Positions 42,703-53,177 of a stretch of DNA of 64,000 nucleotides are shown here, piece after piece; the first letter of the stretch is position 1; every line of letters starts with the position of its first letter. Source of the stretch: Candidatus Gastranaerophilales bacterium (lineage in GTDB: Bacteria; Cyanobacteriota; Vampirovibrionia; Gastranaerophilales; Gastranaerophilaceae); NCBI GenBank assembly GCA_944325875.1, contig CALVBU010000006.1, positions 1 through 64,000 of the forward strand. Reading direction: 5' to 3'. The notes below the pieces were generated by a model that did no database searches, had not been told where the DNA came from, and was given only the letters and a program-made list of their open reading frames with translations. Made by a program: the position numbers and the translations under genes.

Positions 42703-43704
42703 ATGAATAAGTTTGATTTAATCATTTTTTGTAAAACTTTTAAAAAAGATATTGATTGCTTTCTTATACAGGCACTTTCTATAAAAAAGCATAATATTGA
42801 AAATATACCATATTATATTTCTGTTCCAACAGAAGATATCAATGTTTTTAAAGAATTAAAAGAAAAATATAAACTTACATATACAATATTAGCTGATGAA
42901 GAAATTTCACAACTAATCAAAGAAAGTGAATATAATAACAAAGCTTTTAACGTAGACTACATAAATCAGCAGCTAATTAAATTTGAGTTTAGTAAAACTA
43001 ACATTGCTAAACATTATATTGTTATAGATGGAGATTGCTATTTTATAAAAGATTTCATAGTATCAGATTTTCTTCTTGATTCTGATACCCCATATATGCC
43101 CTTGACGGAAGGGTGCAAAGGTGACAGACTATTATTTCAGCTTTACAATAATAATGACTATTGCAGCGCTAATCACAACATTAAAAATAAAGAATGTCCC
43201 CCCGAAACATCCCAAGAATTCATTGGACGAGAGGGAAAATATTACACAATAGAGATGCCATATATAATAACTTCATCTTATATTATAGATTTTGAAAATA
43301 ATTTTTTAAAAAATAAAAAACATATGACACTTAAAGAAACTTTAATAAAATACCCTTGTGAAATGCAATTATATGTGGATTATGTATTATATAAAAAATT
43401 TAAATATCAAGCTTGCAATGCGTTTTTTTTACCAAACCATCACGAAACAATGTATCAAATATCTAGATGGTTAGGTTATGATGAAGATATTATTGCAAAC
43501 AATTATCTAGGAATATTAATGAATAAAGGCTACGTAAAATCATTAAAATACAAACCTAATTTTGTTGGAAAATATCTCATTAGAAATATAATAAAATTTC
43601 ATAACAAAATTTCAAAACAAAGAGTACCTATAGTAATAAAATTATTATTAGGAATAACCCCAAATAAAAATTTACGAATTAAAATTAGAGAAATATATAG
43701 ATAA
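42703..43704 (+). CDS. Putative glycosyltransferase (DUF6492-like)
   Basis: A 333-residue protein. It has a GT-A-like core with VIDGDCYFI as the probable metal/nucleotide-sugar DxD motif (about residue 108) and an N-terminal FDLIIFCKTFKKDIDCFLIQ. It is the first gene of the polysaccharide region. No membrane helix is seen. The acceptor and sugar are unknown. Confidence 0.7.
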   Translation: MNKFDLIIFCKTFKKDIDCFLIQALSIKKHNIENIPYYISVPTEDINVFKELKEKYKLTYTILADEEISQLIKESEYNNKAFNVDYINQQLIKFEFSKTNIAKHYIVIDGDCYFIKDFIVSDFLLDSDTPYMPLTEGCKGDRLLFQLYNNNDYCSANHNIKNKECPPETSQEFIGREGKYYTIEMPYIITSSYIIDFENNFLKNKKHMTLKETLIKYPCEMQLYVDYVLYKKFKYQACNAFFLPNHHETMYQISRWLGYDEDIIANNYLGILMNKGYVKSLKYKPNFVGKYLIRNIIKFHNKISKQRVPIVIKLLLGITPNKNLRIKIREIYR

Positions 43705-43791
43705 TTTTAATTAACTTTAACTTTTATAGATAAAAACACAATATTTATAATACAATATAAGTATAGATACAATTTAACGGAGAGTAAATAA

Positions 43792-44880
43792 ATGAAGAAA
43801 GCTTTAATCACAGGGATTACAGGTCAAGATGGCTCGTATTTAGCAGAATTATTACTTGAAAAGGGTTATGAAGTACATGGGATGAAAAGACGTGCTTCTT
43901 CATTTAATTCTTCACGAATAGATCATTTATACCAAGATGTACATAACAAAAACTCAAGATTTAAACTCCACTATGGAGATTTAACAGATAGTTCTAATAT
44001 AATAAGACTTATACAAGAGATTCAACCTGATGAAATCTATAACCTTGCAGCACAATCTCATGTAAAAGTTTCTTTTGATTGTCCTGAATACACTGCAAAT
44101 TCAGATGCACTTGGAACGTTAAGAATTCTTGAAGCAATAAGAATATTAGGATTAGAAAAGAAAACTAAGTTCTATCAGGCTTCAACATCAGAATTATATG
44201 GACTTGTTCAAGAAACTCCACAAAAAGAAACAACTCCATTCTATCCACGCTCACCTTATGCTTGTGCAAAATTATACGCATACTGGATTACAGTAAACTA
44301 CAGAGAAGGATACGGGATTTATGCATCTAACGGTATTTTATTTAATCACGAATCACCAAGAAGAGGTGAAACTTTCGTTACTAGAAAAATTACAAGAGCA
44401 GCTGTACGCATAAAACTTGGACTTGAAGATAAACTATACCTTGGAAATCTATCCTCAAAACGTGACTGGGGACATGCAAAAGATTACGTAGAAGGTATGT
44501 GGAGAATTCTTCAACAAGAGGAACCAAAAGATTATGTTCTTGCAACCGGTGTAACTACAACAATCAGAGATTTTTGTAAAATGGCTTTTGCAGAATTAGG
44601 CATAGAAATAGAATTTAAAGGTGAAGGTGTTAACGAAGTCGGCATAGACAAAACCACAGGCAAAGTGCGTATTGAAGTCGATCCTAGATATTTTAGACCT
44701 ACAGAAGTTGATTTACTTCTTGGAGATTCTTCAAAAGCTAGAAAAGAATTAGGATGGCTACCTAAATATGATTTACCTGCACTGGTAAAAGAAATGATTA
44801 CTGAAGACTTAGCTGAAGCTGAAAAAGAAAAATTCTTAAAAAAAGAAGGTTATGATATCTTAATTCCACAGGAAGTCTAA
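43792..44880 (+). CDS. gmd: GDP-mannose 4,6-dehydratase
   Basis: Converts GDP-mannose to GDP-4-keto-6-deoxymannose. The 362-residue short-chain dehydrogenase-fold enzyme has the NADP-binding [21 protein letters not shown], catalytic [17 protein letters not shown] (Tyr-x3-Lys) and [17 protein letters not shown], all typical of GMD. The last residues of a long family C-terminus ([14 protein letters not shown]) are present. CGGAGAG precedes the start. Its stop overlaps the next gene (TAATG). Confidence 0.97.
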   Translation: MKKALITGITGQDGSYLAELLLEKGYEVHGMKRRASSFNSSRIDHLYQDVHNKNSRFKLHYGDLTDSSNIIRLIQEIQPDEIYNLAAQSHVKVSFDCPEYTANSDALGTLRILEAIRILGLEKKTKFYQASTSELYGLVQETPQKETTPFYPRSPYACAKLYAYWITVNYREGYGIYASNGILFNHESPRRGETFVTRKITRAAVRIKLGLEDKLYLGNLSSKRDWGHAKDYVEGMWRILQQEEPKDYVLATGVTTTIRDFCKMAFAELGIEIEFKGEGVNEVGIDKTTGKVRIEVDPRYFRPTEVDLLLGDSSKARKELGWLPKYDLPALVKEMITEDLAEAEKEKFLKKEGYDILIPQEV

Positions 44881-45950
44881 TGAAGTCAATTCTGTTTATA
44901 GGTCATGAATTTCACCAAAAAACTAAATCTTCTAATTTTATATTAGATTTATTGTCTACTAAATATTCTGTAGATAAATTCTTTATTGACCCTGACAATG
45001 ATAATTCTTTTGAAGAGCTATCTGGAAAAGCATATGATATCCTAATATTATGGCAAGTAATGCCACCTATTTCCAAATTAAAAAATATAATCAAATTCAA
45101 TCATTGTGCATTTTTTCCGATGTATGACAACACAAAAACTCTAAACAGCCAACTCTGGAGTGAATACACAGATTGTAATATCATAAATTTTTCAAAAGCA
45201 TTTCATAACACATGTAAAAATGCAGGATTATCTTCTTATTACATACAATACTTTCCGAAACCCATAGAAGTTTTTGATATGGGCGATGAAAACTCTATTT
45301 TTTTCTGGCAACGCAGTGAAAAAATTACAACAAAAACTTTAGAAAAACTAATTTCTACAAAAAATATTAATAAATTATACTTACACAAAAGTCCTGACCC
45401 AAAAAATAAATTCATTAAACCTTCAAAACAATGGAAAGATAAAGTTATATATTCATCATGGTTCAATACAAAACAAGAAATGCAAGAATACATTCAAAAG
45501 TCAGCACTATACATTACACCTAGAAAATATGAAGGTATTGGAATGAGCTTTTTAGAGGCCATGGCCGCTGGAAGATGCGTAATAGCTCCAAATTATCCAA
45601 CAATGAATGAATACATTGTAAATGGCGAAACCGGATATTTATACAACCTGAAAAAGCCTAAAGCCATTAATTTAAATAATATAAGAAAAATACAAAAAAA
45701 CACTCTCGAATACATCAAACGAGGCTACAATAACTGGGAACAAGATAAATATAAAATTTTAGAATACATAGAAACAAAACCCAATATTGATATTAATAAA
45801 ATAAACGAATATATTTATCTCAAAAATATCAAAACAAAAATTTTAGGATTTATTCCAACAAAAATAAAACAAACCCAAAATTATACAAAATATGAAATAT
45901 TAAACTTTATTCCTTTGAGGTTTAATAATCCAAAACCCAAAGATTCTTAA
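44880..45950 (+). CDS. Glycosyltransferase, GT4-type
   Basis: A 356-residue GT-B glycosyltransferase. The diagnostic nucleotide-sugar site is YEGIGMSFLEAMAAGRCVIA with the two catalytic-site glutamates, followed by EYIVNGETGYLYN. The C-terminal ~50 residues (KTKILGFIPTKIKQ, NFIPLRFN) are a motif often attached to surface-polysaccharide enzymes. It is coupled to gmd by TAATG, so a GDP-sugar-derived residue is a plausible substrate. The 3' end overlaps the convergent 45900 gene by 51 bases. Confidence 0.85.
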   Translation: MKSILFIGHEFHQKTKSSNFILDLLSTKYSVDKFFIDPDNDNSFEELSGKAYDILILWQVMPPISKLKNIIKFNHCAFFPMYDNTKTLNSQLWSEYTDCNIINFSKAFHNTCKNAGLSSYYIQYFPKPIEVFDMGDENSIFFWQRSEKITTKTLEKLISTKNINKLYLHKSPDPKNKFIKPSKQWKDKVIYSSWFNTKQEMQEYIQKSALYITPRKYEGIGMSFLEAMAAGRCVIAPNYPTMNEYIVNGETGYLYNLKKPKAINLNNIRKIQKNTLEYIKRGYNNWEQDKYKILEYIETKPNIDINKINEYIYLKNIKTKILGFIPTKIKQTQNYTKYEILNFIPLRFNNPKPKDS

Positions 45951-46799
45951 CATTCCAGATTTTTTAGACAATCTAAATTGAAAAAGATGTTTTCGAATAT
46001 TATTAATCCAAAAATTTAACTTATCTATTCCATGCAAATATTTAGACAATTTAATTGCAAGATTAAAAGGTAATGTATGAAAGCGATAAATATCCATAGC
46101 TTCATCAAAAGATAAGTCACAAAACTCTTTATACAAATCACAATATATCTGAGCATCTTCGTTAATCATAAGATCACGCGAACTGGAATATCCACCATAT
46201 CTAAAAGTAGCAATATTTTCTTTTAGATGAACAAACTTATACCCATTTAGCACAAGTTTTATCATCATTTCATAATCTGATGCAATTTTATAATTTTCAT
46301 TAAAATAACCAATTTCTTTTAAAACATCAGTTTTCGTAAACATCGTCTGATGACAAAATGGTGGAGCTGAAAAAACGATACTCAAATCACCAGCCCAAAG
46401 TTTAGCATTATTTTTGCTATAAGAATAAGATACATCAGCAAATGAAATATCAGAATTAGTTGACTCTAGGAGTTCAACAGATTTTTTAATTGCATCAACA
46501 GAAGAAAAATAGTCATCAGAATTTAGAAAAACAACATATTTTCCATTTGCTTTATCAATACCTCTATTCATTGCCTGATATATACCTGAATCAGGCTCAG
46601 AATATATCTTTAACCAACCTTTATCTTCATACTCTTTTAATATATCAAGCGTTCCATCGCTAGATGCACCATCAATAATTATATGTTCAAAATTTGCATA
46701 AGACTGAGAGTGCACAGACTCAATACATTCTTTAATAAACTCAATTCTCTCACTCTTTATCAAATTATATGTAGTAGTAATTACTGTTACTAAGGGCAT
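45900..46799 (-). CDS. Glycosyltransferase, family 2
   Basis: A 299-residue inverting GT-A enzyme. N-terminal VTVITTTYNLIKSERIEFIK, HIIIDGASSDGTLDIL, NRGIDKANGKYVVFLNSDDY (DDx metal site) and the acceptor region DYEMMIKLVLNGYKFVHL show the family. The C-terminus is FRLSKKSGMLRIFGFWIIKP. Its closest relative in the window is the 49170 gene (same N-terminal layout). ATG 46799 is chosen because GAG is six bases upstream; ATG 46805 is an alternative. Confidence 0.88.
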   Translation of the reverse strand: MPLVTVITTTYNLIKSERIEFIKECIESVHSQSYANFEHIIIDGASSDGTLDILKEYEDKGWLKIYSEPDSGIYQAMNRGIDKANGKYVVFLNSDDYFSSVDAIKKSVELLESTNSDISFADVSYSYSKNNAKLWAGDLSIVFSAPPFCHQTMFTKTDVLKEIGYFNENYKIASDYEMMIKLVLNGYKFVHLKENIATFRYGGYSSSRDLMINEDAQIYCDLYKEFCDLSFDEAMDIYRFHTLPFNLAIKLSKYLHGIDKLNFWINNIRKHLFQFRLSKKSGMLRIFGFWIIKPQRNKV

Positions 46800-46909
46800 A
46801 ATCATCTCAAAACTATAATACTACAAAAATCATTTGTTACAATCGTTTAATTTTTATTTAAAATAAAGTCTGTTTTAGATAAAATGACAAAGAATACAGG
46901 GGATAAAAA

Positions 46910-47857
46910 ATGCAAAAAAACTCAAAAATTTTTGTAGCAGGACACAGAGGATTAGTCGGAAGCGCGATCAAAAAAAAACTTGAAGATAAAGGTTATTCAA
47001 ACCTTATTTTACGTACCCACAATGAGCTAGATTTAACAAATAGTAATGCTGTTAAATTATTTTTTGAAGAAGAAAAACCTGAATACGTTATTCTATCTGC
47101 AGCTAAAGTCGGGGGGATAAACGGTAATAATAGATTTCCTGTTGAATTTTTTACTGAGAATATGAAAATTCAACTTAATGTAATAGAAAATGCATATAGA
47201 AATAATGTAAAAAAACTACTATTTTTAGGCTCAAGCTGTATTTATCCTAAAAATGCACCACAACCAATGAAAGAAGAATACCTATTATCTTCTGAGCTTG
47301 AAAAAACTAATGAAATGTACGCTTTAGCCAAAATTTCAGGCTTAAAACTTTGCAACGCATATAACAGAGAATATGGCACTAATTATATTTCAGTTATGCC
47401 ATGCAATCTTTATGGACTAAATGATAATTATGACAAAGAAAATGCCCACGTTTTACCTATGCTTATAAGAAGATTTCATGAAGCCAAAGAAGCGGGTTTA
47501 AAAGAAGTTACAGTCTGGGGAACCGGAAAACCTTTAAGAGAATTCATGTACGCCGGGGATTTAGCAGACGCTGTAGTTTATCTTATGGAAAACAAATCTG
47601 CAGAAGACATTGGAGAATTTATTAATATTGGTACAGGGAAAGAAGTTACTATTCTTGAACTTGCAAATATGATAAAAGAAATTGTAGGCTTTGAAGGTAA
47701 ATTGGTTTTTGACAACACAAAACCAGATGGCACAATGCGTAAACTTATGGATGTATCAAGAATTAATGCTCTCGGTTGGCAAGCAAAAACATCTTTAAAA
47801 GAAGGCATAAAAACTGTATATCAAGATTTTCTTGAAAACAAACTCATAAGGCTTTAG
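46910..47857 (+). CDS. fcl: GDP-L-fucose synthase
   Basis: Two-step epimerase-reductase that turns the GMD product into GDP-L-fucose. The 315 residues include KIFVAGHRGLVGSAI, LSAAKVGGINGNN, the catalytic FLGSSCIYPKNAPQPMKE, YALAKISGLKLCNAYN (Tyr-x3-Lys), MPCNLYGLNDNYD and the NADPH-site end. With gmd this supplies GDP-fucose for the neighbouring glycosyltransferases. GGGG precedes the start. Confidence 0.96.
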   Translation: MQKNSKIFVAGHRGLVGSAIKKKLEDKGYSNLILRTHNELDLTNSNAVKLFFEEEKPEYVILSAAKVGGINGNNRFPVEFFTENMKIQLNVIENAYRNNVKKLLFLGSSCIYPKNAPQPMKEEYLLSSELEKTNEMYALAKISGLKLCNAYNREYGTNYISVMPCNLYGLNDNYDKENAHVLPMLIRRFHEAKEAGLKEVTVWGTGKPLREFMYAGDLADAVVYLMENKSAEDIGEFINIGTGKEVTILELANMIKEIVGFEGKLVFDNTKPDGTMRKLMDVSRINALGWQAKTSLKEGIKTVYQDFLENKLIRL

Positions 47858-47893
47858 CAAAAATAAAGCATAAATAAGAAAGATAATCACACA

Positions 47894-49165
47894 ATGAAAA
47901 AACTAAATATACTATTTGATGCTTATGTGTTAGCAGAATGCGACCACCAAGGATCTAGTCGTAGCGGCATATTTTTTACAGCATTAAATATACTCAAAGA
48001 ATTCTCAAAAAATGATTATGTAGAAATTAGTGTATATTGTTCAAATAAAAAGTTTTCCTACAAATTAACAAGAACATTAGACAAATATTTTCCTAATAAT
48101 AAATTTAAGAATATTTATCTTGAAACATTAACGTCTATCGAACTAATACACTCAAAATTAACCTGTGCTTACAAAGAGAAAAAGAGTTTAATTACTAAAC
48201 TGAAACTTTTAGTCATATCAGGTATAAAAAAGCATATGCCGGCTAAAAAAATAGATTATAACAAAGCGACTAAGAATATTGATGTATATTTTTCCCCTGT
48301 GTATAAAATTCCTAAAGAGATAAAAGAAATAGAGCATATAAAAAAATTCACATTACTTCATGATATTATTCCTATTTTATATCCGCAATATTTTCCAGAA
48401 GACAAAGATAAATACTGGTTTTATAATTTCATAAAAGAAATTAATAATAATGATTACTACTTTACAAATTCAATCAACACAATGAAAGATTTTATTAAAT
48501 ATTGTCCATTGATAGATACAAAAAAAATCTTTCCAGTACCTTTGGCTTGTTCTGAGCAATTTACGCCTCAAAAAGAAAATATCAAATCAGTACTAAAAAA
48601 ATATAGCTTACCTTTAGATAAAAAGTATGTATTTAGCTTATGCACACTTGAACCACGCAAAAATTTAATACGCGCTGTCAAATGCTTTATTGAATTTATA
48701 AACAAAAATGACATTAATGATATGGTATTTATTTTAGGTGGAGGGCATTGGAGTGGCTTCTTGGAAAAAATGGAACAGGAAATTCCTAATTTTGATAAAT
48801 ATAAAAACAAAATACTAAAAGCTGGCTATATTGCAGATGAAGACTTAGCCCCACTATATTCTGGAGCTGAGTGGTTTGTATATACTTCTGAATATGAAGG
48901 CTTTGGGCTTCCACCTTTAGAGGCAATGAGTTGTGGTTGCCCTGTTATAACATCAAATAACTCATCCTTACCTGAAGTCGTTGGAGATGCTGGAATTATG
49001 ATCGATTTTGATAGTGAAAAACAGCATATACAAGCTTATGAACAATACTACTTCAATAAAACAATAAGAGATAATTGCGCTCAAAAAGGTCTACAACGAT
49101 CAAAACAATTTTCATGGAAAAAATGTTCTGACCAAATTATAAAAATAATGCAAAGTGTTTTATAA
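47894..49165 (+). CDS. Glycosyltransferase, GT4-type
   Basis: A 423-residue retaining GT-B enzyme. The C-terminal half has the family motif [68 protein letters not shown]. The sequence is close to wbpY/mtfB-type mannosyl or fucosyl transferases in layout. It lies 36 bases downstream of fcl and is likely in the same transcript. Confidence 0.9.
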   Translation: MKKLNILFDAYVLAECDHQGSSRSGIFFTALNILKEFSKNDYVEISVYCSNKKFSYKLTRTLDKYFPNNKFKNIYLETLTSIELIHSKLTCAYKEKKSLITKLKLLVISGIKKHMPAKKIDYNKATKNIDVYFSPVYKIPKEIKEIEHIKKFTLLHDIIPILYPQYFPEDKDKYWFYNFIKEINNNDYYFTNSINTMKDFIKYCPLIDTKKIFPVPLACSEQFTPQKENIKSVLKKYSLPLDKKYVFSLCTLEPRKNLIRAVKCFIEFINKNDINDMVFILGGGHWSGFLEKMEQEIPNFDKYKNKILKAGYIADEDLAPLYSGAEWFVYTSEYEGFGLPPLEAMSCGCPVITSNNSSLPEVVGDAGIMIDFDSEKQHIQAYEQYYFNKTIRDNCAQKGLQRSKQFSWKKCSDQIIKIMQSVL

Positions 49166-49169
49166 ACTT

Positions 49170-50153
49170 CTATCTTGGTAAAATAAGTATTGGAAGATAT
49201 TTAAACAAATAATATAATTTAAATCTTTCATAATATTTTACTTTCAAAATAGTAGAATGGCCTAATTTAAATTTTTTCTCACGAGTTACAACTGGAATCG
49301 TTATAAATAGAGATGTTTTATTATTTTTATGCTGTATATATTTTTTCCTAATCCGAGCAGCCAAATCAGCATCTATATTAGCTATTATTTTAACTAATAA
49401 ATCCTTTTCAATAAGCTGATCAAAAAATATTTTTTCAGCCTGTTTGTGATCAACCCCATAGATTGAATAGTTTTCAACAAGAGAATTAATGCATTCTTCA
49501 TCACCTAATTTACAACCTTCATTACCATATGTATCAGATTTTCCACTAGAAGCTCCAATCCAACGAAAAGATGTAAAATCTAAATCTACAGGGACACCTT
49601 TTGCTCCAGATAAAATAAGTCTCAACACAAAATCATAATCAGCTGAAAGCTTATAATTATCTTTAAATTTTACCAATTCAGTCTTAGTAAACATTGATTG
49701 ATGGGAAAATGGCATTCTTAAAAAGAACGATTCTATATTAGGGAAAAGATATCCAAGAAATTTTCCACTTTCATCAATATATCTTGCAGAAGAATAAGAA
49801 AAATCTGCATTATTTTTTTCTAAAGCTTTAACACTTTCTTCAATAGCTTTATCGCTATGCCAAAAATCGTCAGAATTTAAAAATACTATATATTTACCAC
49901 TTGCATGAGAAACGCCCTTATTCATCGCATCATATATCCCCTTGTCAGGTTCTGAAAAAACCTTTAACCACGGATAATCCTTAAAAATATCCAAAGTTCC
50001 ATCCGTAGAGGCACCATCAATAATTATATGTTCAACAAAAGGATAAGTCTGATTTTTAACACATTCTATGCATTGACGAACAAACTTTTCACGGTTTGCT
50101 TTAACCAAATTATATGTAATTGTTACAACTGATACTAATACATTATTTTTCAT
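49170..50153 (-). CDS. Glycosyltransferase, family 2
   Basis: A 327-residue GT-A enzyme with VSVVTITYNLVKANREKFVR, IIIDGASTDGTLDIFK, NKGVSHASGKYIVFLNSDDF and DYDFVLRLILSGAKGVP. A C-terminal KVKYYERFKLYYLFKYLPIL tail is present. It is the last gene of the minus-strand cluster that runs from 56639. It ends four bases past the stop of the convergent 47894 gene. Confidence 0.88.
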   Translation of the reverse strand: MKNNVLVSVVTITYNLVKANREKFVRQCIECVKNQTYPFVEHIIIDGASTDGTLDIFKDYPWLKVFSEPDKGIYDAMNKGVSHASGKYIVFLNSDDFWHSDKAIEESVKALEKNNADFSYSSARYIDESGKFLGYLFPNIESFFLRMPFSHQSMFTKTELVKFKDNYKLSADYDFVLRLILSGAKGVPVDLDFTSFRWIGASSGKSDTYGNEGCKLGDEECINSLVENYSIYGVDHKQAEKIFFDQLIEKDLLVKIIANIDADLAARIRKKYIQHKNNKTSLFITIPVVTREKKFKLGHSTILKVKYYERFKLYYLFKYLPILILPR

Positions 50154-50165
50154 ATTCGATTACAC

Positions 50166-51323
50166 CTATTTAGAAATATACTCTATAAAGTTTTTAGATT
50201 TAGTTTTGAAATCAAATTCATTTAAATAACATCTGTAAGCATTATCACTATATTCTTCATAATTAGTTTTTATCTTCTCAATTGCGGAAGTCCATTCACT
50301 ACAATTATTGATATCATTTATTACAACACCACAATTATACTCTTCAATTAAATCACTATATCCATCAAGCTTATTTACAATTACAGGCTTGCGATATTTT
50401 AAATAAAAAGATAATTTACCTGAAGCTCGGCCAATCAATCCAAAATTATTATCAACAAACCTATATAAAGCTATTCCGATATCAATAGGTTCATAAGCCA
50501 GATGTAATTCATTAAAATCGTAAGTCAAAGAAGACAAATAAAGATTTTTGGAATTAGCATCAAGTAGTTTTTTTATGTATGGCTCATTCTTATCAATAAT
50601 ATGCCTATCATGATAAATTAATATAGCATCATCTAACTTATTAAAAACATTTGCTAATTCATAAGAATAAACATAATCATGTATCATTCCAATTTGAGAA
50701 CAAATAATTTTATCCGACTTATTAATTCCAAACTGCTCTATTAAATTTGGTTTACGCGAGGTCAAACATGGAGATACAATCGAACTATTTGGAATAAAAA
50801 AAGTCTTAGCTTTAAATTTATCAAATAAAAATTTTATTGTATAACATTTCAACAAGGCTTCTAACCTGGTATTATCCTGAATTAAAATCGAAGACAGAAA
50901 CAAAAAGAATATCTTATTAAAAAAATTAACAGATCTTACTGGAATTTCCAACGATAAATATACTAATTGAAGCTTGAATAAAAGTGAAAATAACGAAACC
51001 CCTAAAAAAGATGTGTCATCCACATTTATTACTAAATCATCTTTTTTAGGAAATCCTATATCTTTAAAAATTCTAAAAACTGAACGGAAATAATTTTTAA
51101 TTTTATTGAGATTTTTCTTGGCACTATTGTAATCATCACAATAGATTAATGATATTTTCTTATTTTCAAATACATACCTACCATACCCGGTATCCTTTGC
51201 AAAAATATATACTTTATCAAATTTTTCCGATAAAACTTCCGCCAAACTAATAATAGTTGGAGCTACAGAAACATAGCCATCAAAGAAAAATAAATATGCG
51301 CATCTATTATTTTTTAGTTTCAT
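50166..51323 (-). CDS. Putative glycosyltransferase, GT-B type
   Basis: A 385-residue protein. GT-B features are weak in the N-terminal half (YLFFFDGYVSVAPTIISLAEVL), but the C-terminal half has GLIGRASGKLSFYLKYRKPV and a sugar-nucleotide-site glutamate region. The end, NYEEYSDNAYRCYLNEFDFK, is homologous to that of the gene at 51379, so the two are paralogues. No clear Shine-Dalgarno sequence is seen. Confidence 0.72.
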   Translation of the reverse strand: MKLKNNRCAYLFFFDGYVSVAPTIISLAEVLSEKFDKVYIFAKDTGYGRYVFENKKISLIYCDDYNSAKKNLNKIKNYFRSVFRIFKDIGFPKKDDLVINVDDTSFLGVSLFSLLFKLQLVYLSLEIPVRSVNFFNKIFFLFLSSILIQDNTRLEALLKCYTIKFLFDKFKAKTFFIPNSSIVSPCLTSRKPNLIEQFGINKSDKIICSQIGMIHDYVYSYELANVFNKLDDAILIYHDRHIIDKNEPYIKKLLDANSKNLYLSSLTYDFNELHLAYEPIDIGIALYRFVDNNFGLIGRASGKLSFYLKYRKPVIVNKLDGYSDLIEEYNCGVVINDINNCSEWTSAIEKIKTNYEEYSDNAYRCYLNEFDFKTKSKNFIEYISK

Positions 51324-51378
51324 AAATATACACTAACGGGAAATCCAACTTAAACTAATTTTAACACAAAATAATAAT

Positions 51379-52446
51379 TTATTTACTTAAATATTCACAC
51401 AGGTTTCTTATTAAAAGAGTATGATCAAAATCTTTCAAAAATAAAGAATAAGCATTTTTAGAATAAGTTTCATAATCATTTTTAATTTGCAAAACAGCCT
51501 GACCTAAATCTTCGATTTTTTTTATTTCAATACCAGCTCTATATTTTTCTAACATTTCACCAACATTATTTTCACCAAAGGATATAACAGGCTTTCCACA
51601 ACGTAAAAATTCCAATAATTGGCCAGACGCACCATACAAAAGTTGACAATTCTCTTCTTTCAACTTAAGCCCTAAAAATCCTATATCAGAATTTTCAATA
51701 ATCTCATAAAGCTTATTAGGCAATACACACTCACTCGATATACTCGGGAGTTTTTCCACTCCCTCAGTGATTTTTTTAAGACTCTGTGTATTTATACCAT
51801 GCAAAGACAAAGCATAATTGGAATCTTTTTGATATTGTAAAACTAACTCTTCAGTATATCTTTGGCCATCAAAACCTGTACATTGCAAAAGTTTTGGAAG
51901 CTCACTCGACATAGTAAAATTAGGAGCATGATTTAACTTACCTATAAAAACTGGTAAAAAACAGACATCATCCTTTTTTAACTTTATTTTTAAAGTTCGC
52001 TCTAACAATCTTAAACGCTCAGGAGTCTGAATAATAAGTTTAGGATTAGCACTTAAAAATTTAGAATTTAAATACAGGATAAAACGAATAAACTTATACT
52101 TGTAGTAAGAAGAATCATCTCCAATTATATCAAAAGACCAAAAAATCAACTTATCTTTAGGCAAAATAAAATTTGCACAAACATATGTAAAATGATCAAC
52201 AATTAATATTTTATCAAATTTATGCTTTAAACAAAGTAACTTTAATTGTAATAAATTCTTTATAACTCTTTTCCATAAACTGTATGCATTAGTAAAACTT
52301 AAATTCTTAGCAAAAGAATAGCCTCTTTCAAAAAAATGAAAATATTGCACATCTCCATAAACAGCTTTTAAATTTTCCAAAACAAACCTCAAATGAGGAT
52401 ACATTGTTTCATCATCTTTCCAAGCTGAAACTACAAGAAGGTTCAT
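51379..52446 (-). CDS. Putative glycosyltransferase, GT-B type
   Basis: A 355-residue protein, paralogous to the 50166 product (DYETYSKNAYSLFLKDFDHT at the C-terminus, and LLYGASGQLLEFLRCGKPVI in the nucleotide-sugar region). Its ATG overlaps the stop of the methyltransferase (TAATG), so the DegT-methyltransferase-glycosyltransferase chain is translationally coupled and may act on the same modified sugar. Confidence 0.75.
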   Translation of the reverse strand: MNLLVVSAWKDDETMYPHLRFVLENLKAVYGDVQYFHFFERGYSFAKNLSFTNAYSLWKRVIKNLLQLKLLCLKHKFDKILIVDHFTYVCANFILPKDKLIFWSFDIIGDDSSYYKYKFIRFILYLNSKFLSANPKLIIQTPERLRLLERTLKIKLKKDDVCFLPVFIGKLNHAPNFTMSSELPKLLQCTGFDGQRYTEELVLQYQKDSNYALSLHGINTQSLKKITEGVEKLPSISSECVLPNKLYEIIENSDIGFLGLKLKEENCQLLYGASGQLLEFLRCGKPVISFGENNVGEMLEKYRAGIEIKKIEDLGQAVLQIKNDYETYSKNAYSLFLKDFDHTLLIRNLCEYLSK

Positions 52447-53177
52447 TATAAAGCCTCACAAATATAACATACCCCCCAAGTATTTTCACTTGGGACATCC
52501 CCTGTAAGCCATGCTTCTGACCTTATAATCCTGAAGTTATTTGTGGTTGCAAATTTTTCTATATCATTATAAGAAAAATATCGCATTGGATGAACTTCCT
52601 TTATTATTTCAGATTTATCAGATAATTTATCGAAAACTTCAATAGTATAATTCACTTCTACAACATCTTTTTCAATATGATGAACAGGAACACAATGTCT
52701 AATCACCTTTACTTCATCATTTTCTAAGACTTTTACTCTTTTTTCAGGTTTTTGAGCAAGCACAGAATCCTTATGCCATACATCAAAAATAAACTTACCG
52801 CCTTTATTCAAATGCAATCGAGCCGTCTCAAAATATGAATTTATATCACTGTCAGTAGTTTGATAACTTGCAACATGGAATAATGATACAACAGCATCAA
52901 ACATCCTATTAGCTCGGAATGTACGAACATCACCCAAGGAACAATCTATACCTAATAGCTTAGCTTGATCGAGCATTGTTTCACTCAAGTCAATTCCATA
53001 CATTTGATAACCTTTTTGAGTTAAAAGCTTTGCATGTTTACCCGTACCACACCCCATCTCAAAAACAGTTTTTACATCACCCAAAAGTTTTGAAATATAA
53101 TCAGCTTCCGCATTATAATCTTTGTCCCTGTATAATAAATCATAATATTTTGAATAAGAATCAAATACTTCAGCCAT
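52446..53177 (-). CDS. Class I SAM-dependent methyltransferase
   Basis: A 243-residue Rossmann methyltransferase. SAM-binding motif I is VFEMGCGTGKHAKLL; an acidic residue follows in YGIDLSETMLDQA; SLFHVASYQTT and RLHLNKGGKFIFDVWH are motif III/IV positions. The layout (N-terminal YSKYYDLLYRDKDY) is like sugar N-methyltransferases of the TylM1/DesVI type. It sits between the DegT aminotransferase and a glycosyltransferase with overlapping codons, so N-methylation of an amino sugar is plausible. O- or other methylation cannot be excluded. Confidence 0.88.
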   Translation of the reverse strand: MAEVFDSYSKYYDLLYRDKDYNAEADYISKLLGDVKTVFEMGCGTGKHAKLLTQKGYQMYGIDLSETMLDQAKLLGIDCSLGDVRTFRANRMFDAVVSLFHVASYQTTDSDINSYFETARLHLNKGGKFIFDVWHKDSVLAQKPEKRVKVLENDEVKVIRHCVPVHHIEKDVVEVNYTIEVFDKLSDKSEIIKEVHPMRYFSYNDIEKFATTNNFRIIRSEAWLTGDVPSENTWGVCYICEAL